DNA of 7,659 nucleotides from Bacteroidaceae bacterium (GTDB lineage Bacteria > Bacteroidota > Bacteroidia > Bacteroidales > Bacteroidaceae), in the NCBI GenBank assembly GCA_017472905.1, contig JAFUNW010000227.1:1-7659 (forward strand). Reading direction: 5' to 3'. Made by a program: the position numbers and the translations under genes. Shown piece by piece: positions 1-6,786 of the stretch (the first letter of the stretch is position 1; each line of letters starts with the position of its first letter). The notes under the pieces are model-generated. The model was not told the origin of the DNA. It saw nothing but the letters and a program-made list of their open reading frames with translations, and made no database searches.

Positions 1-133
1 GGTATTTCCGAGTGTTGCAATCCACAATGGTGGAACAATGATACGCTCCCGACCGATTAGTTCGAAGAATCTCACGCTGTAATGATTCTTCCAAGTTGGT
101 CATCTGCGTCTTATCAAATCGCAAGTAACTCAT
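1..133 (-). CDS. Glycogen debranching enzyme, N-terminal fragment (continues beyond the left edge)
   Basis: The first 44 codons of a minus-strand gene are visible, beginning at the ATG at 133-131; the rest lies outside the window. The translation starts MSYLRFDKTQMTNLEES and goes on through LRTNRSGAYHCSTIVDCNTR to KY. I recognise this as the opening of the Bacteroidales glycogen debranching enzyme (amylo-alpha-1,6-glucosidase type), where 'TNRSGAY' and 'DCNTRKYHGLL' are typical. Such enzymes act in the cytoplasm on glycogen or maltodextrin branch points, and no signal peptide is seen here. The start is supported by an in-frame stop (TAA) at 160-158 with no other ATG between. In Bacteroides the gene is often followed by a glycosyltransferase and a GH57 amylase, which would lie off the left edge. 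Identification rests on recall of the N-terminus only. Confidence 0.82.
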   Translation of the reverse strand, partial: MSYLRFDKTQMTNLEESLQREILRTNRSGAYHCSTIVDCNTRKY

Positions 134-623
134 AGAAGCTATTTTAAGGTTTTTAAATTATATTACTATATACTCTAATGCCGCTTTGTTGCAGCCCTCA
201 AAACTACTCTTTTTTTCCAAGAAAAACAAAAAAAAGGCGGAAAAACTATTGTTTTCTTTCATTTTAGTCGGAATTTATCAAGCAAACATGATATATAACA
301 TATTTTTAATGTGCAAACATCTCTTTGAGTGCTCCTCTTTCGCCCCCAATCAGGATCCGTTTTCTTCCCCGAATCTTCCTTTATATAATCTATTCATCAA
401 TAAAATTCAAAGGAAAGGTAAATATCACAAGAATCTTAATAATTGACAAAAAATTGTTAACTTTCAAATTTCTCAGAGCCATCCCTAAAACAAAGATCTA
501 CTTCCTCAGAATGTTCCATCTCTGTTCTTTCATAAAAACATTCAATCAACTTTCATCATCAATCAACTGTATTCCAGATACTTCTTATGAAACGATCAAA
601 AAAGGAGAAGAGCAAATCAACAA

Positions 624-657
624 GAGCAAGTTGTAAGTTTCAAGGTGCGGCTTGCTC
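624..657. repeat. Small inverted repeat beside the repeat cluster
   Basis: GAGCAAG at 624-630 is the exact reverse complement of CTTGCTC at 651-657, which gives a possible 7-bp stem with a 20-nt loop. No U-tract follows in either direction. It sits directly next to the 22-bp repeat array and may belong to the same structured element, but a 7-bp match in AT-rich DNA could be chance. Confidence 0.3.
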
Positions 658-667
658 AGAAAAATCT

Positions 668-748
668 GCTGCACGGCAAAGCTATTTTTGCTGCACGGCG
701 AAAAGCAATCTGCTGCACGGCAAACAAACTTCTGCAAGGCAGCAGATT
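668..748. repeat. Tandem array, 22-bp period, core GCTGCACGGC, with inverted arm
   Basis: The 10-base core GCTGCACGGC occurs exactly at 668-677, 690-699 and 712-721, a constant spacing of 22 bp. Copies 1 and 3 share the longer AATCTGCTGCACGGCAAA (663-680 and 707-724). A degenerate fourth copy, CTGCAAGGCA, is at 732-741. GCAGCAGATT at 739-748 is the reverse complement of the AATCTGCTGC part of copies 1 and 3, so the array can fold back on itself. Pairing with copy 1 extends to 12 bp (661-672 with 739-750). Pairing with copy 3 is 10 bp (707-716 with 739-748). These two folds exclude each other. The island is much richer in G and C than its flanks. Its function is unknown; it may be a structured RNA, a protein-binding array or an intergenic repeat family. 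Confidence 0.75.
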
Positions 749-853
749 TTCAGTCCAAAGCCGTAATCTTCCTTTCATATTATCCAATTAGCAATCAATA
801 AGTTACAAAAAGAATAAGACTGTAACAAAAAAAAGAAGAGAACCTTATTATAT

Positions 854-887
854 AAAAAAAGGGATGCATCCTTACCGGACACATCCC
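854..887 (-). terminator. Intrinsic terminator of the DUF4450 gene
   Basis: On the minus strand the RNA forms an 11-bp stem (887-877 with 871-861) containing two G-U wobbles, around a 5-nt loop (876-872). Seven U residues (860-854) follow at once. It begins 28 nt past the TAA stop of the 1074-aa gene. This is a textbook rho-independent terminator and probably marks the 3' end of the PUL transcript. The plus-strand reading has no comparable T-tract, so it is directional. Confidence 0.88.
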
Positions 888-915
888 CATGTACACTTTA
901 TCTATTCAACCGATA

Positions 916-3900
916 TTATCGTTGCAAAGTAACTCCTAACAGCCCTATCACCACATCGTTAGAGAGAGCCTCAACTTGCAGATGCTTCAACTCTTTTGTA
1001 TTATCCAACGGAATATCATAGAGTGTAGCAGCTCCCCCATCAAGTACATTTCCAAAAATTCCCGTACTGTTTAGGTCTACACTATGGGCTGCATTCTGTT
1101 CCTCGCGTCCCAACTCTGCACTGAGTGTACGACTTACCAATCCACTCTTCAAATGCAAACGATAAGGACGCTTTGCTTTCAATTGGAAAGCAAGTCCGTC
1201 ATCATAAAAATCTTGTTCAATAGGTATCCAACTCTCCGGATTGATAAGCAAAAGCGAATCTGCCGAGCCATCAGTGTATGCCACACGTACTACTCCATTT
1301 TCTATTTGACTCTGCATGGCATTGGTGCTACCGGCCATCATCAAATAGATACGACTAGCCTTGCCTTGTAGAGGAATCGTATTCACTGAGGGGAAGTTAT
1401 CCCACAAAGTAGTGAAAACTACGTTGTATCCATCCATCGAAGTAAGAAACGGAACACCCACAGATGTATTCAATGTTTCAGCTACCCGCAAAGCCGAATC
1501 GTTCAATTCAAAGATTGCCTTCGGATGACACCATTCACCTATTCCCTGCACCGGTATCTGCAATGTTGTGCGATCAGGACGTGGAGAGAAGTAGCGTGGT
1601 TGGAAGAGATTGGTCAACGAGTCGTTGACATAAGCAGCCAATGAAACCGGCTCCAATCCGGATGCATCAACATGCTCAAATTGCGATTCAAGAATAGAAA
1701 AAGAGGCCTCAGCCGAAACATCCTTCCAAGCAGAAGTATATGCTTCTTTTTGAGGTTCGTTCTGTTTTCCACTCCAAGCCAATTCTATTTTAAATTCATA
1801 GACATCTTTCGCCGGCACATTCACCTCTATCATGGGGTAATCTACAAAACCCGGAATAGTACGCCACGTAACCTCTTTTCCATTGGCTTTAACACAATCC
1901 AACTTTTCACGATAGGCACGCACTTGAAGAAGCAAAGTGTCGACTCCAAAATTCTTATCCAAACGAATTTCGTAAACATCATCCGACTCTTTTTGATAAG
2001 AATAAGCAATATCCGGTGTCTTCAGTGAAGCCTCTTTCCATGTTTTTGGAAAGCCCGGTCGGAGTACCAACCGACCATTCAAACGGTCAGGAAGCACACC
2101 ATACAGTCCTTGAATATAAACACGCGAAGCAACTCCCACCGGATCACCAAAGTCGCGATAGCACTCTGCACGAGCTACATCATAGTGCGAAATCTGCCCA
2201 AAGTTTCCGGGACTTCCTCCCAAATACATGCCGTCAAGCATCGAACTTTTCAACAAATGATAACCTGCTTCATATCGACCGGCCATCCAATAAACCAGGG
2301 CAGTATGCATCACTTCGGCAAAAGCTACGTTGTTGATACTCCAAGCGTATGGTTGCCAATTAGTTGTAGAGATAGTTGCATATTGCTCAAAGCCCAATCC
2401 ATCGGCTTTGGCATCCAATCCGTCTGCAACCACTGGTATATGTGGAATCTCCCTATCGATGTATTGGGTAGCACGATAACGCTGAAGCGGAGTACCCACC
2501 TCACTGTCAATAGTATGGTAAATCGTCCATACAGCCGGACTCTTGTGCAGGCGTTGATGTCCCATCAAATCTTTGTATTCGGCCCACACGCCCTTGTCTT
2601 CCATCCATAAGGTTTCATCGATGGCTTTATAAATACGGTCGGCCTCTGCTCTGTAGAAAACAGCCTTTTCAGACAAGCCCAATCCCTCTGCCAAACGAGA
2701 AGCCATGCGGTTAGCCCGATAGTTCAGTGCGGTCGAATGAGTTGCAGCTCCACCATTATAATAGAGCGCATCACTAGCCCAAATACAGCAATAGCCATCG
2801 TAAAGCCCATCACCATCGGGGTCAAAGTTACGTTTCTCCCAAGCTAAATGTCGTTCGATTACCGGCCATATTTCACGTACATAATTCCAATCGCCCGTCC
2901 AATTCAAATGCCACAGAAGTTCATCCATGTAATTAAGGTTCATGTCATAGTGGTGCATCTGGTTGTCGCGATTGGGATTACGACAAATGTATCCGTTGCT
3001 GTACATCTGTGTTCCCCACTTCTTGGCAGCACGAGCCAAATTCAAAGTAGAATCTTGCATGGGATGCGGATAAATCGGTTCAACATCCGTTACTTGCGAA
3101 GCCGCGTAAGCATTGAAGTGTGTACGCGCTCTGTCATGCCATCCCAAAGCATCTCCGGCATATGCCGCCCGCCAACCGGCTAAAGGCATACGCCACCCAA
3201 TAGCACCATGAAGCCATGTAGTACCATCCCAAACACCATCGGCTGCCACAGCCAAGGCGCCACCTATCGTATTAAAATAGGGGTCCGGAGTTACAAACTG
3301 AATACGTCCGGCCAACTCAGCACGCTGTTCTTCCGCCTTAGCAAAAGCCTCGTCAACAGCATTCCCTTTTTCTGAAAGACCGAGCATGATGTAATACTCT
3401 TTCTGCCCCTTGGCTTTCAACGGCAAAGAACCAACAAGAATCGGATGTTCCGGATTATCATCCAAGCCAATTACCTGATGAACAGAATATTCCGGGAAAA
3501 AGCCATATACAATATGCTGTCCATACTTGTTTTTAACAGACTTCACACTGAAATTCTTTCCGGCAAGAGTATATTCATTGTCTCTGCAATACTCCGGCAA
3601 AAGATAAAAACAATTTTCGCGATCAACCCCCATGTCTCCTTCGCGACTAAAACGCTTGTTTGCCACACCGCCAAACTTCCACTCTAGAGAAGTATTCTCG
3701 GGCAATCCATCGGTAGAAATCTTCCAAACTCCGGCATCTTCGTCCATCAAAGCTATCACTTCCATGCAGATATTTCCTTCGCCCAAGAGTGAATCAGTAA
3801 TATGATACATGCGTTTACCCGGTCGATAACGACACTCGATACGATCGGACTTCTCTAACGGAACAACCACATCTCCCACCCTCACGGAGAAAGTAAGGTT

Positions 3901-4140
3901 CCCCCCCATACGAGGTAAATAAAGTGCAAACTCCGGAATATCCCCCGTCTCTACACGAAAGCCTGTATGTCCTCCATACAGCGCACGAGTAAACCGCCGG
4001 TTACCATTGACAATCACAAAATCTTCCCCATCGGGGTGGTAGCGCATCGGTCGCTCATTAGCTAATTTTTCGGAAGTACATCCTACTCCCATTCCTCCCA
4101 CTAAAAGGGCGCACGCCAATGTATAAAACAGTTTCTTCAT
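916..4140 (-). CDS. Exported DUF4450-type six-hairpin glycosidase-like protein, 1074 aa
   Basis: This is a probable cell-envelope carbohydrate-active enzyme of the PUL. An N-terminal signal with a hydrophobic core (about residues 4-20) ends at Cys21. The lipobox is weak (Gly-Val-Gly-Cys), so lipidation is likely but not certain. Residues about 30-280 look like a beta-rich N-terminal domain. Residues about 283-690 look like an (alpha/alpha)6-barrel catalytic region, with the motifs WDGTTWLHGAIGWRMP (304-319), GWHDRA (333-338), FDPDGDGLYDGY (439-450), NGGAATHSTALNYRA (462-476) and TTNWQPYAWS (592-601). The run YGVLPDRLNGRLVLRPGFP (680-698) is typical of the exit from such barrels into a beta-sandwich (about 700-790). 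The last 270 residues or so are unassigned. Acidic residues such as Asp302, Asp305, Asp456 and Glu585 are candidate catalytic residues only. An in-frame TAG directly before the ATG fixes the start. The gene lies 303 bp downstream of the GH65-like gene. The DUF4450 label comes from family recall, and the substrate is unknown. Confidence 0.82.
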   Translation of the reverse strand: MKKLFYTLACALLVGGMGVGCTSEKLANERPMRYHPDGEDFVIVNGNRRFTRALYGGHTGFRVETGDIPEFALYLPRMGGNLTFSVRVGDVVVPLEKSDRIECRYRPGKRMYHITDSLLGEGNICMEVIALMDEDAGVWKISTDGLPENTSLEWKFGGVANKRFSREGDMGVDRENCFYLLPEYCRDNEYTLAGKNFSVKSVKNKYGQHIVYGFFPEYSVHQVIGLDDNPEHPILVGSLPLKAKGQKEYYIMLGLSEKGNAVDEAFAKAEEQRAELAGRIQFVTPDPYFNTIGGALAVAADGVWDGTTWLHGAIGWRMPLAGWRAAYAGDALGWHDRARTHFNAYAASQVTDVEPIYPHPMQDSTLNLARAAKKWGTQMYSNGYICRNPNRDNQMHHYDMNLNYMDELLWHLNWTGDWNYVREIWPVIERHLAWEKRNFDPDGDGLYDGYCCIWASDALYYNGGAATHSTALNYRANRMASRLAEGLGLSEKAVFYRAEADRIYKAIDETLWMEDKGVWAEYKDLMGHQRLHKSPAVWTIYHTIDSEVGTPLQRYRATQYIDREIPHIPVVADGLDAKADGLGFEQYATISTTNWQPYAWSINNVAFAEVMHTALVYWMAGRYEAGYHLLKSSMLDGMYLGGSPGNFGQISHYDVARAECYRDFGDPVGVASRVYIQGLYGVLPDRLNGRLVLRPGFPKTWKEASLKTPDIAYSYQKESDDVYEIRLDKNFGVDTLLLQVRAYREKLDCVKANGKEVTWRTIPGFVDYPMIEVNVPAKDVYEFKIELAWSGKQNEPQKEAYTSAWKDVSAEASFSILESQFEHVDASGLEPVSLAAYVNDSLTNLFQPRYFSPRPDRTTLQIPVQGIGEWCHPKAIFELNDSALRVAETLNTSVGVPFLTSMDGYNVVFTTLWDNFPSVNTIPLQGKASRIYLMMAGSTNAMQSQIENGVVRVAYTDGSADSLLLINPESWIPIEQDFYDDGLAFQLKAKRPYRLHLKSGLVSRTLSAELGREEQNAAHSVDLNSTGIFGNVLDGGAATLYDIPLDNTKELKHLQVEALSNDVVIGLLGVTLQR

Positions 4141-4443
4141 CTATCGTTTATTTTATTATTTATTTCTATCTCATTTAAAGGATTGTAGTCTTTATCCGGT
4201 ATCTTTTACAGGTTTGCTTATACACCTTATGACATTAGATTTTCTTTTTCGTCCACATTCATGGGTCATCGAAGCCGCCTTCATTTTTTTGTAATTTCTG
4301 TTTCCTTTGGGAGACTATAGCAAATAGCAGCAACTACTTCGTCAAGAGTAATTCCTGCTATTTATATTAGGGGCATATTAATACCTGTACTTTATCGGAT
4401 GCTTACAATAACTCTCATTCCTCAAAATATTATTTCTATCAAA
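4141..4443 (-). other. Intercistronic region between the two glycosidase-like genes
   Basis: The 303 bp hold no supportable gene. In transcription order they contain an AT-rich stretch just after the TAG stop, the long stem-loop at 4363-4322, and an AT-rich leader (AAATAAATAATAAAATAAAC) a few bases before the ATG at 4140. That leader is the usual Bacteroides start context without a Shine-Dalgarno sequence. No intrinsic terminator with a U-tract follows the upstream gene, so read-through into the DUF4450 gene is plausible. I could not find a clear Bacteroides-type promoter. A gap this long is unusual between co-transcribed PUL genes. Confidence 0.55.
4322..4363 (-). repeat. Long stem-loop in the intercistronic RNA, no U-tract
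   Basis: AAATAGCAG (4322-4330) is the exact reverse complement of CTGCTATTT (4355-4363), a 9-bp stem. The enclosed 24 nt pair further: in the minus-strand RNA, UACU pairs with AGUA around the 8-nt loop CUUGACGA, and between the two stems lie one G-G mismatch, two A-U pairs and one U-G wobble. The whole is a nearly continuous hairpin of about 16 pairs. No T-run follows on the minus strand, so it is not a standard terminator. It could be an mRNA-stabilising or processing element, or a protein-binding site in DNA. Confidence 0.65.
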
Positions 4444-6570
4444 CTACGGCATCGGCAACAGCCCTTCCCACTTCACATTCCAAGTTCCGTCTTTAGGGAA
4501 ACCGGGAGTATCTTCTGTACATCCGTCCCAGCCGGCGCACATCACAGCCATAGCTGTAAGAAGCCCACCATTACCGGGAAGATAAAGACGCAGGCGTTTA
4601 TCTTGATAGTTGTGTCCACTTACCAAACAAGTATTGGTACGGTTCTTCATCAACAATGCGTCCACAGCCTTTTCCGGTTCACCCACACGAGCTGCACACA
4701 TAGCTATCATCGGATAGTCCCATCCCCAAGTCTCATCCCAATTCCATACTTCGAAAATCTTGTCGATGGTGTTGTTCATGATTTCCTTGTCGAGTAAACG
4801 ACTCTCAGGATACATACCCAAAGCACCTGTCACAGCCGGATGATCGGAAATGAAACGAATGTTGGTATAAGAGTCTATTGCATCCTCCGAAGCCAAATAA
4901 AGTTTGCCTTCTGCATCCTTTGCCAACGGAGAGAGTTTAGCCAACAATGTATCCCACTCAGCTACACGAGATTCACCCATACGTTCACGCCAAAGCTGAG
5001 CAGTACTCAATCCATAGTGCCAACTGGAAAGTTCCATAGGAGGATTCACATTCTCCGAAGCACGTAAGGTCTCCTGAGCGGCAATAATACCTTTAAGAAG
5101 ATAGCGGTTGTTAATGGAATCGTAAGTGGCAAATGAATACATGAACTCGGCAGTCTTTTGAATAAGGTCATAATAGTTTTTCAACACTGCTTCATCTTTT
5201 GTAGAACGATAAACCAACTCAGCAAGATGAATTAAATGAGGTTGTTGCCATATAAGGAAACTACCAACCTTAGAAGGAGCTTCCATTGCATCGGGGTCGG
5301 TCATCTTCATCCAACGGATACCCTCGAAACCTTGACGCTCTGCAATCTGACGAGCTACAGGCTCAGCCCGATGATACCAATTAAGTGTACGATCTAACAG
5401 TTCGGGATGTCCCCACAATGGGAAATGTGATTGATGCCACCAAATCATTTCCAGATGGAATTTACCAAACCAAGAATTGTATGTCAATCCGGTCTCTTGC
5501 GGCGGAGTGTTTCCTGCTGCTTGAATAGCCATCAAATATTGGCTAAGCACCACGCGGCGTTCCAATTCGGGAGCACGAGGATCTGTACACTCTGAGAAAT
5601 CGACCATACCCCCCTTCATCCAGAAATTGTTCCAATAGGAAGCTGCAGCAGCCGAAGTTTCTGCATAAGTCGGGAATTCTCTTCCTTCTCCAGGAGGAAG
5701 CTGGGGACGGTATTCACATGAAAAGTTCAACGTATCCTGCTTGCTGTTCAACACGAAATAGTTCTTCTCTTTTTCAGTCAATTCAGCATCGCCCTCCCAC
5801 TTAAGAACAACATAATAGATGCTCTCATCAATAACACGCTTGAGTATGGCATCGTTTTTTCTATTGGATATCAAAGTGGTCGAATGCTTGTCGTTTGCCT
5901 CCCAATTGCAAGCATCATCACAATGTGCACCGGTCGGATAAGCATAGCAAAGCTTCAAAGCCATTGGTTCGGTTGCAGCAATCGTAACAGACAGAATGTC
6001 ACGTTCCGGATGACAAACAGTTTCCACGCTTACCGGCTTCCCATTCAATTTATATTGGCTCAAAATCTTTCCGTCTTTCAAGTTCAATGTTTGGTTAATC
6101 TCTGTGAAAGCATCAAACGTCACACTTTCGGGCAACTCCAATCCGACAATACCCAAATGTAAACGATGCGGATTCACCCGATACCAATTAGCCGCATCAC
6201 GCTGACGCCCCGGTTCATTAAACTGCACTGCATACGGAGCCGGACAGCCATGATAATCATAATCTTTCAACGTTTCGCTATGCAACAAATTCTCCGGATT
6301 GGCAAAACTGTGCCATCCCCAATCACTCTGTGTCCCCAAAGGCACTCCTTTGGAATATTCTTTAGGAAAGGTTTGCAGACCTGTTGCATCCACCGTTACA
6401 GCAAACCCACCGTTGCCGACTGATAAAGATGACAAAGAATCAAATGCAATCACATTCGGGCTGTTACGCTGCAACAATGCATCACGATCTATCGGAGTTT
6501 TCTCTGACGGTTTACATCCCCATAAGGAAACGGCAACCGCAATACCTAAATATATATGTGTTCTTTTCAT
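4444..6570 (-). CDS. GH65-like six-hairpin glycosidase lipoprotein, 708 aa
   Basis: This is a probable PUL glycosidase. A lipoprotein signal is clear: Lys/Arg at 2-3, a hydrophobic stretch, and the lipobox Leu16-Trp17-Gly18-Cys19. The N-terminal domain (about 40-300) opens with SVGNGGFAVTVDATGLQTFP (50-69), the beta-sandwich start seen in GH65-type and trehalase/ATHL1-like proteins. The barrel (about 325-690) carries NSWFGKFHLEMIWWHQSHFP (365-384), GFEGIRWMKMTDPD (414-427), LIWQQPHLIHLAEL (439-452), IIAAQETL (495-502) and NPPMELSSWHYGL (509-521). These match a GH65-like branch close in layout to human ATHL1. By position, Glu500 is my best candidate for the general acid, with Glu506 and Glu513 as alternatives. 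No phosphorylase-specific feature is evident, so hydrolysis is more likely than phosphorolysis (inference). An in-frame TAA at 6582-6580 precedes the ATG, which fixes the start. A terminator-like hairpin lies directly upstream. The exact CAZy family and substrate cannot be set from this sequence alone. Confidence 0.82.
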   Translation of the reverse strand: MKRTHIYLGIAVAVSLWGCKPSEKTPIDRDALLQRNSPNVIAFDSLSSLSVGNGGFAVTVDATGLQTFPKEYSKGVPLGTQSDWGWHSFANPENLLHSETLKDYDYHGCPAPYAVQFNEPGRQRDAANWYRVNPHRLHLGIVGLELPESVTFDAFTEINQTLNLKDGKILSQYKLNGKPVSVETVCHPERDILSVTIAATEPMALKLCYAYPTGAHCDDACNWEANDKHSTTLISNRKNDAILKRVIDESIYYVVLKWEGDAELTEKEKNYFVLNSKQDTLNFSCEYRPQLPPGEGREFPTYAETSAAAASYWNNFWMKGGMVDFSECTDPRAPELERRVVLSQYLMAIQAAGNTPPQETGLTYNSWFGKFHLEMIWWHQSHFPLWGHPELLDRTLNWYHRAEPVARQIAERQGFEGIRWMKMTDPDAMEAPSKVGSFLIWQQPHLIHLAELVYRSTKDEAVLKNYYDLIQKTAEFMYSFATYDSINNRYLLKGIIAAQETLRASENVNPPMELSSWHYGLSTAQLWRERMGESRVAEWDTLLAKLSPLAKDAEGKLYLASEDAIDSYTNIRFISDHPAVTGALGMYPESRLLDKEIMNNTIDKIFEVWNWDETWGWDYPMIAMCAARVGEPEKAVDALLMKNRTNTCLVSGHNYQDKRLRLYLPGNGGLLTAMAVMCAGWDGCTEDTPGFPKDGTWNVKWEGLLPMP

Positions 6571-6585
6571 ACAATTTATTTATTT

Positions 6586-6638
6586 AAAAAGCCCGAACGT
6601 TTACAGTGTATTGCACCTGCACCATAAACTTTCGGGCT
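6586..6638 (-). terminator. Terminator-like hairpin directly upstream of the GH65-like start
   Basis: AGCCCGAACGTTTA (6590-6603) and TAAACTTTCGGGCT (6625-6638) form a 14-position stem with a single mismatch (6598 against 6630) around a 21-nt loop. In the minus-strand RNA the stem ends in CGGGCU and runs into UUUU (6589-6586), the form of a rho-independent terminator with a short U-run. The loop contains the tandem TGCACCTGCACC (6612-6623). The 3' foot of the stem is only 19 nt from the ATG of the next gene. It may terminate the susCD transcript, act as an attenuator for the glycosidase gene, or affect translation. The plus strand has GTTTTTATT five bases past the stem, so a bidirectional role is possible, but no plus-strand gene is nearby. 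Confidence 0.7.
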
Positions 6639-6722
6639 AACAGTTTTTATTGGTTCTTCATCAATTTAGTTTAAGAAGCAATCCCTATTACTGTTTTTTC
6701 TTGTAATATAAGTTCAAGTACA

Positions 6723-6786
6723 AAGTATCTTAAGATACTTGCCCTTTTATCTTAGGATACTTGGCTATTTATCTTAAGATACTTTT
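6723..6786. promoter_or_regulatory. Array of three palindromes, consensus TATCTTARGATACTT, 22-bp period
   Basis: TATCTTAAGATACTT (6726-6740), TATCTTAGGATACTT (6748-6762) and TATCTTAAGATACTT (6770-6784) are spaced by exactly 22 bp. Copy 1 sits in a perfect 18-bp palindrome, AAGTATCTTAAGATACTT (6723-6740). Copy 3 has a perfect 12-bp palindromic core, and copy 2 differs by one base at the centre. The spacers are also related (GCCCTTT and GGCTATT). A 22-bp step is about two helical turns, so dimeric proteins bound to each copy would lie on one face of the DNA. The array is some 155 bp upstream of the GH65-like start. An operator array is the simplest reading, but the binding protein is unknown and a short tandem repeat without function is possible. 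Confidence 0.7.

Larger units (their letters stand above)
134..853. other. Gene-free intergenic stretch of about 720 bp
   Basis: No convincing gene is seen between the terminator of the DUF4450 gene and the start of the debranching enzyme. The open frames at 186-446 and 325-636 on the plus strand encode lysine-, phenylalanine- and isoleucine-rich sequence with no recognisable domain and look fortuitous. The stretch is strongly AT-rich, with A and T runs around 209-234. The exception is a GC-richer island at about 640-750 that carries the repeat cluster described separately. The promoter of the debranching enzyme should lie in the right-to-left path ending at 134. I could not find a good match to the Bacteroides TTTG / TAnnTTTG consensus. 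Confidence 0.6.

Noticed and set aside
134..260. Bacteroides-type promoter (TTTG / TAnnTTTG) for the debranching enzyme gene
   Set aside because: A TTTG near 200-203 on the minus strand has only a poor -7 element at the right spacing, so it is not strong enough to call.
543..568. Direct repeat CAATCAACT (543-551 and 560-568), and GCAAACAT at 282-289 and 313-320
   Set aside because: Matches of 8-9 bp in AT-rich DNA without symmetry or regular spacing are expected by chance.
186..636. Two overlapping plus-strand open frames of 86 and 103 codons in the gene-free region
   Set aside because: The translations are rich in Lys, Phe, Ile and Asn as expected from AT-rich DNA, show no domain, and have no promoter or start context that supports them.
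668..748. Possible CRISPR array at the 22-bp repeats
   Set aside because: The period is 22 bp in total, too short for a repeat plus spacer; there are only three or four copies and no cas genes in the window.
2110..2610. 166-codon plus-strand open frame inside the DUF4450-type gene, and other long antisense frames in both enzyme genes
   Set aside because: They lie opposite strongly supported coding sequence with recognisable motifs, and their own translations resemble nothing.
4276..4294. GAAG-CCGC-CTTC followed by a T-run on the plus strand as a terminator
   Set aside because: The stem is only 4 bp and no plus-strand gene precedes it; all genes here are on the minus strand.
6723..6786. Possible CRISPR array or IS end at the palindrome array
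   Set aside because: The copies are 15 bp with 7-bp spacers, far too short for CRISPR; there is no transposase or target-site duplication.
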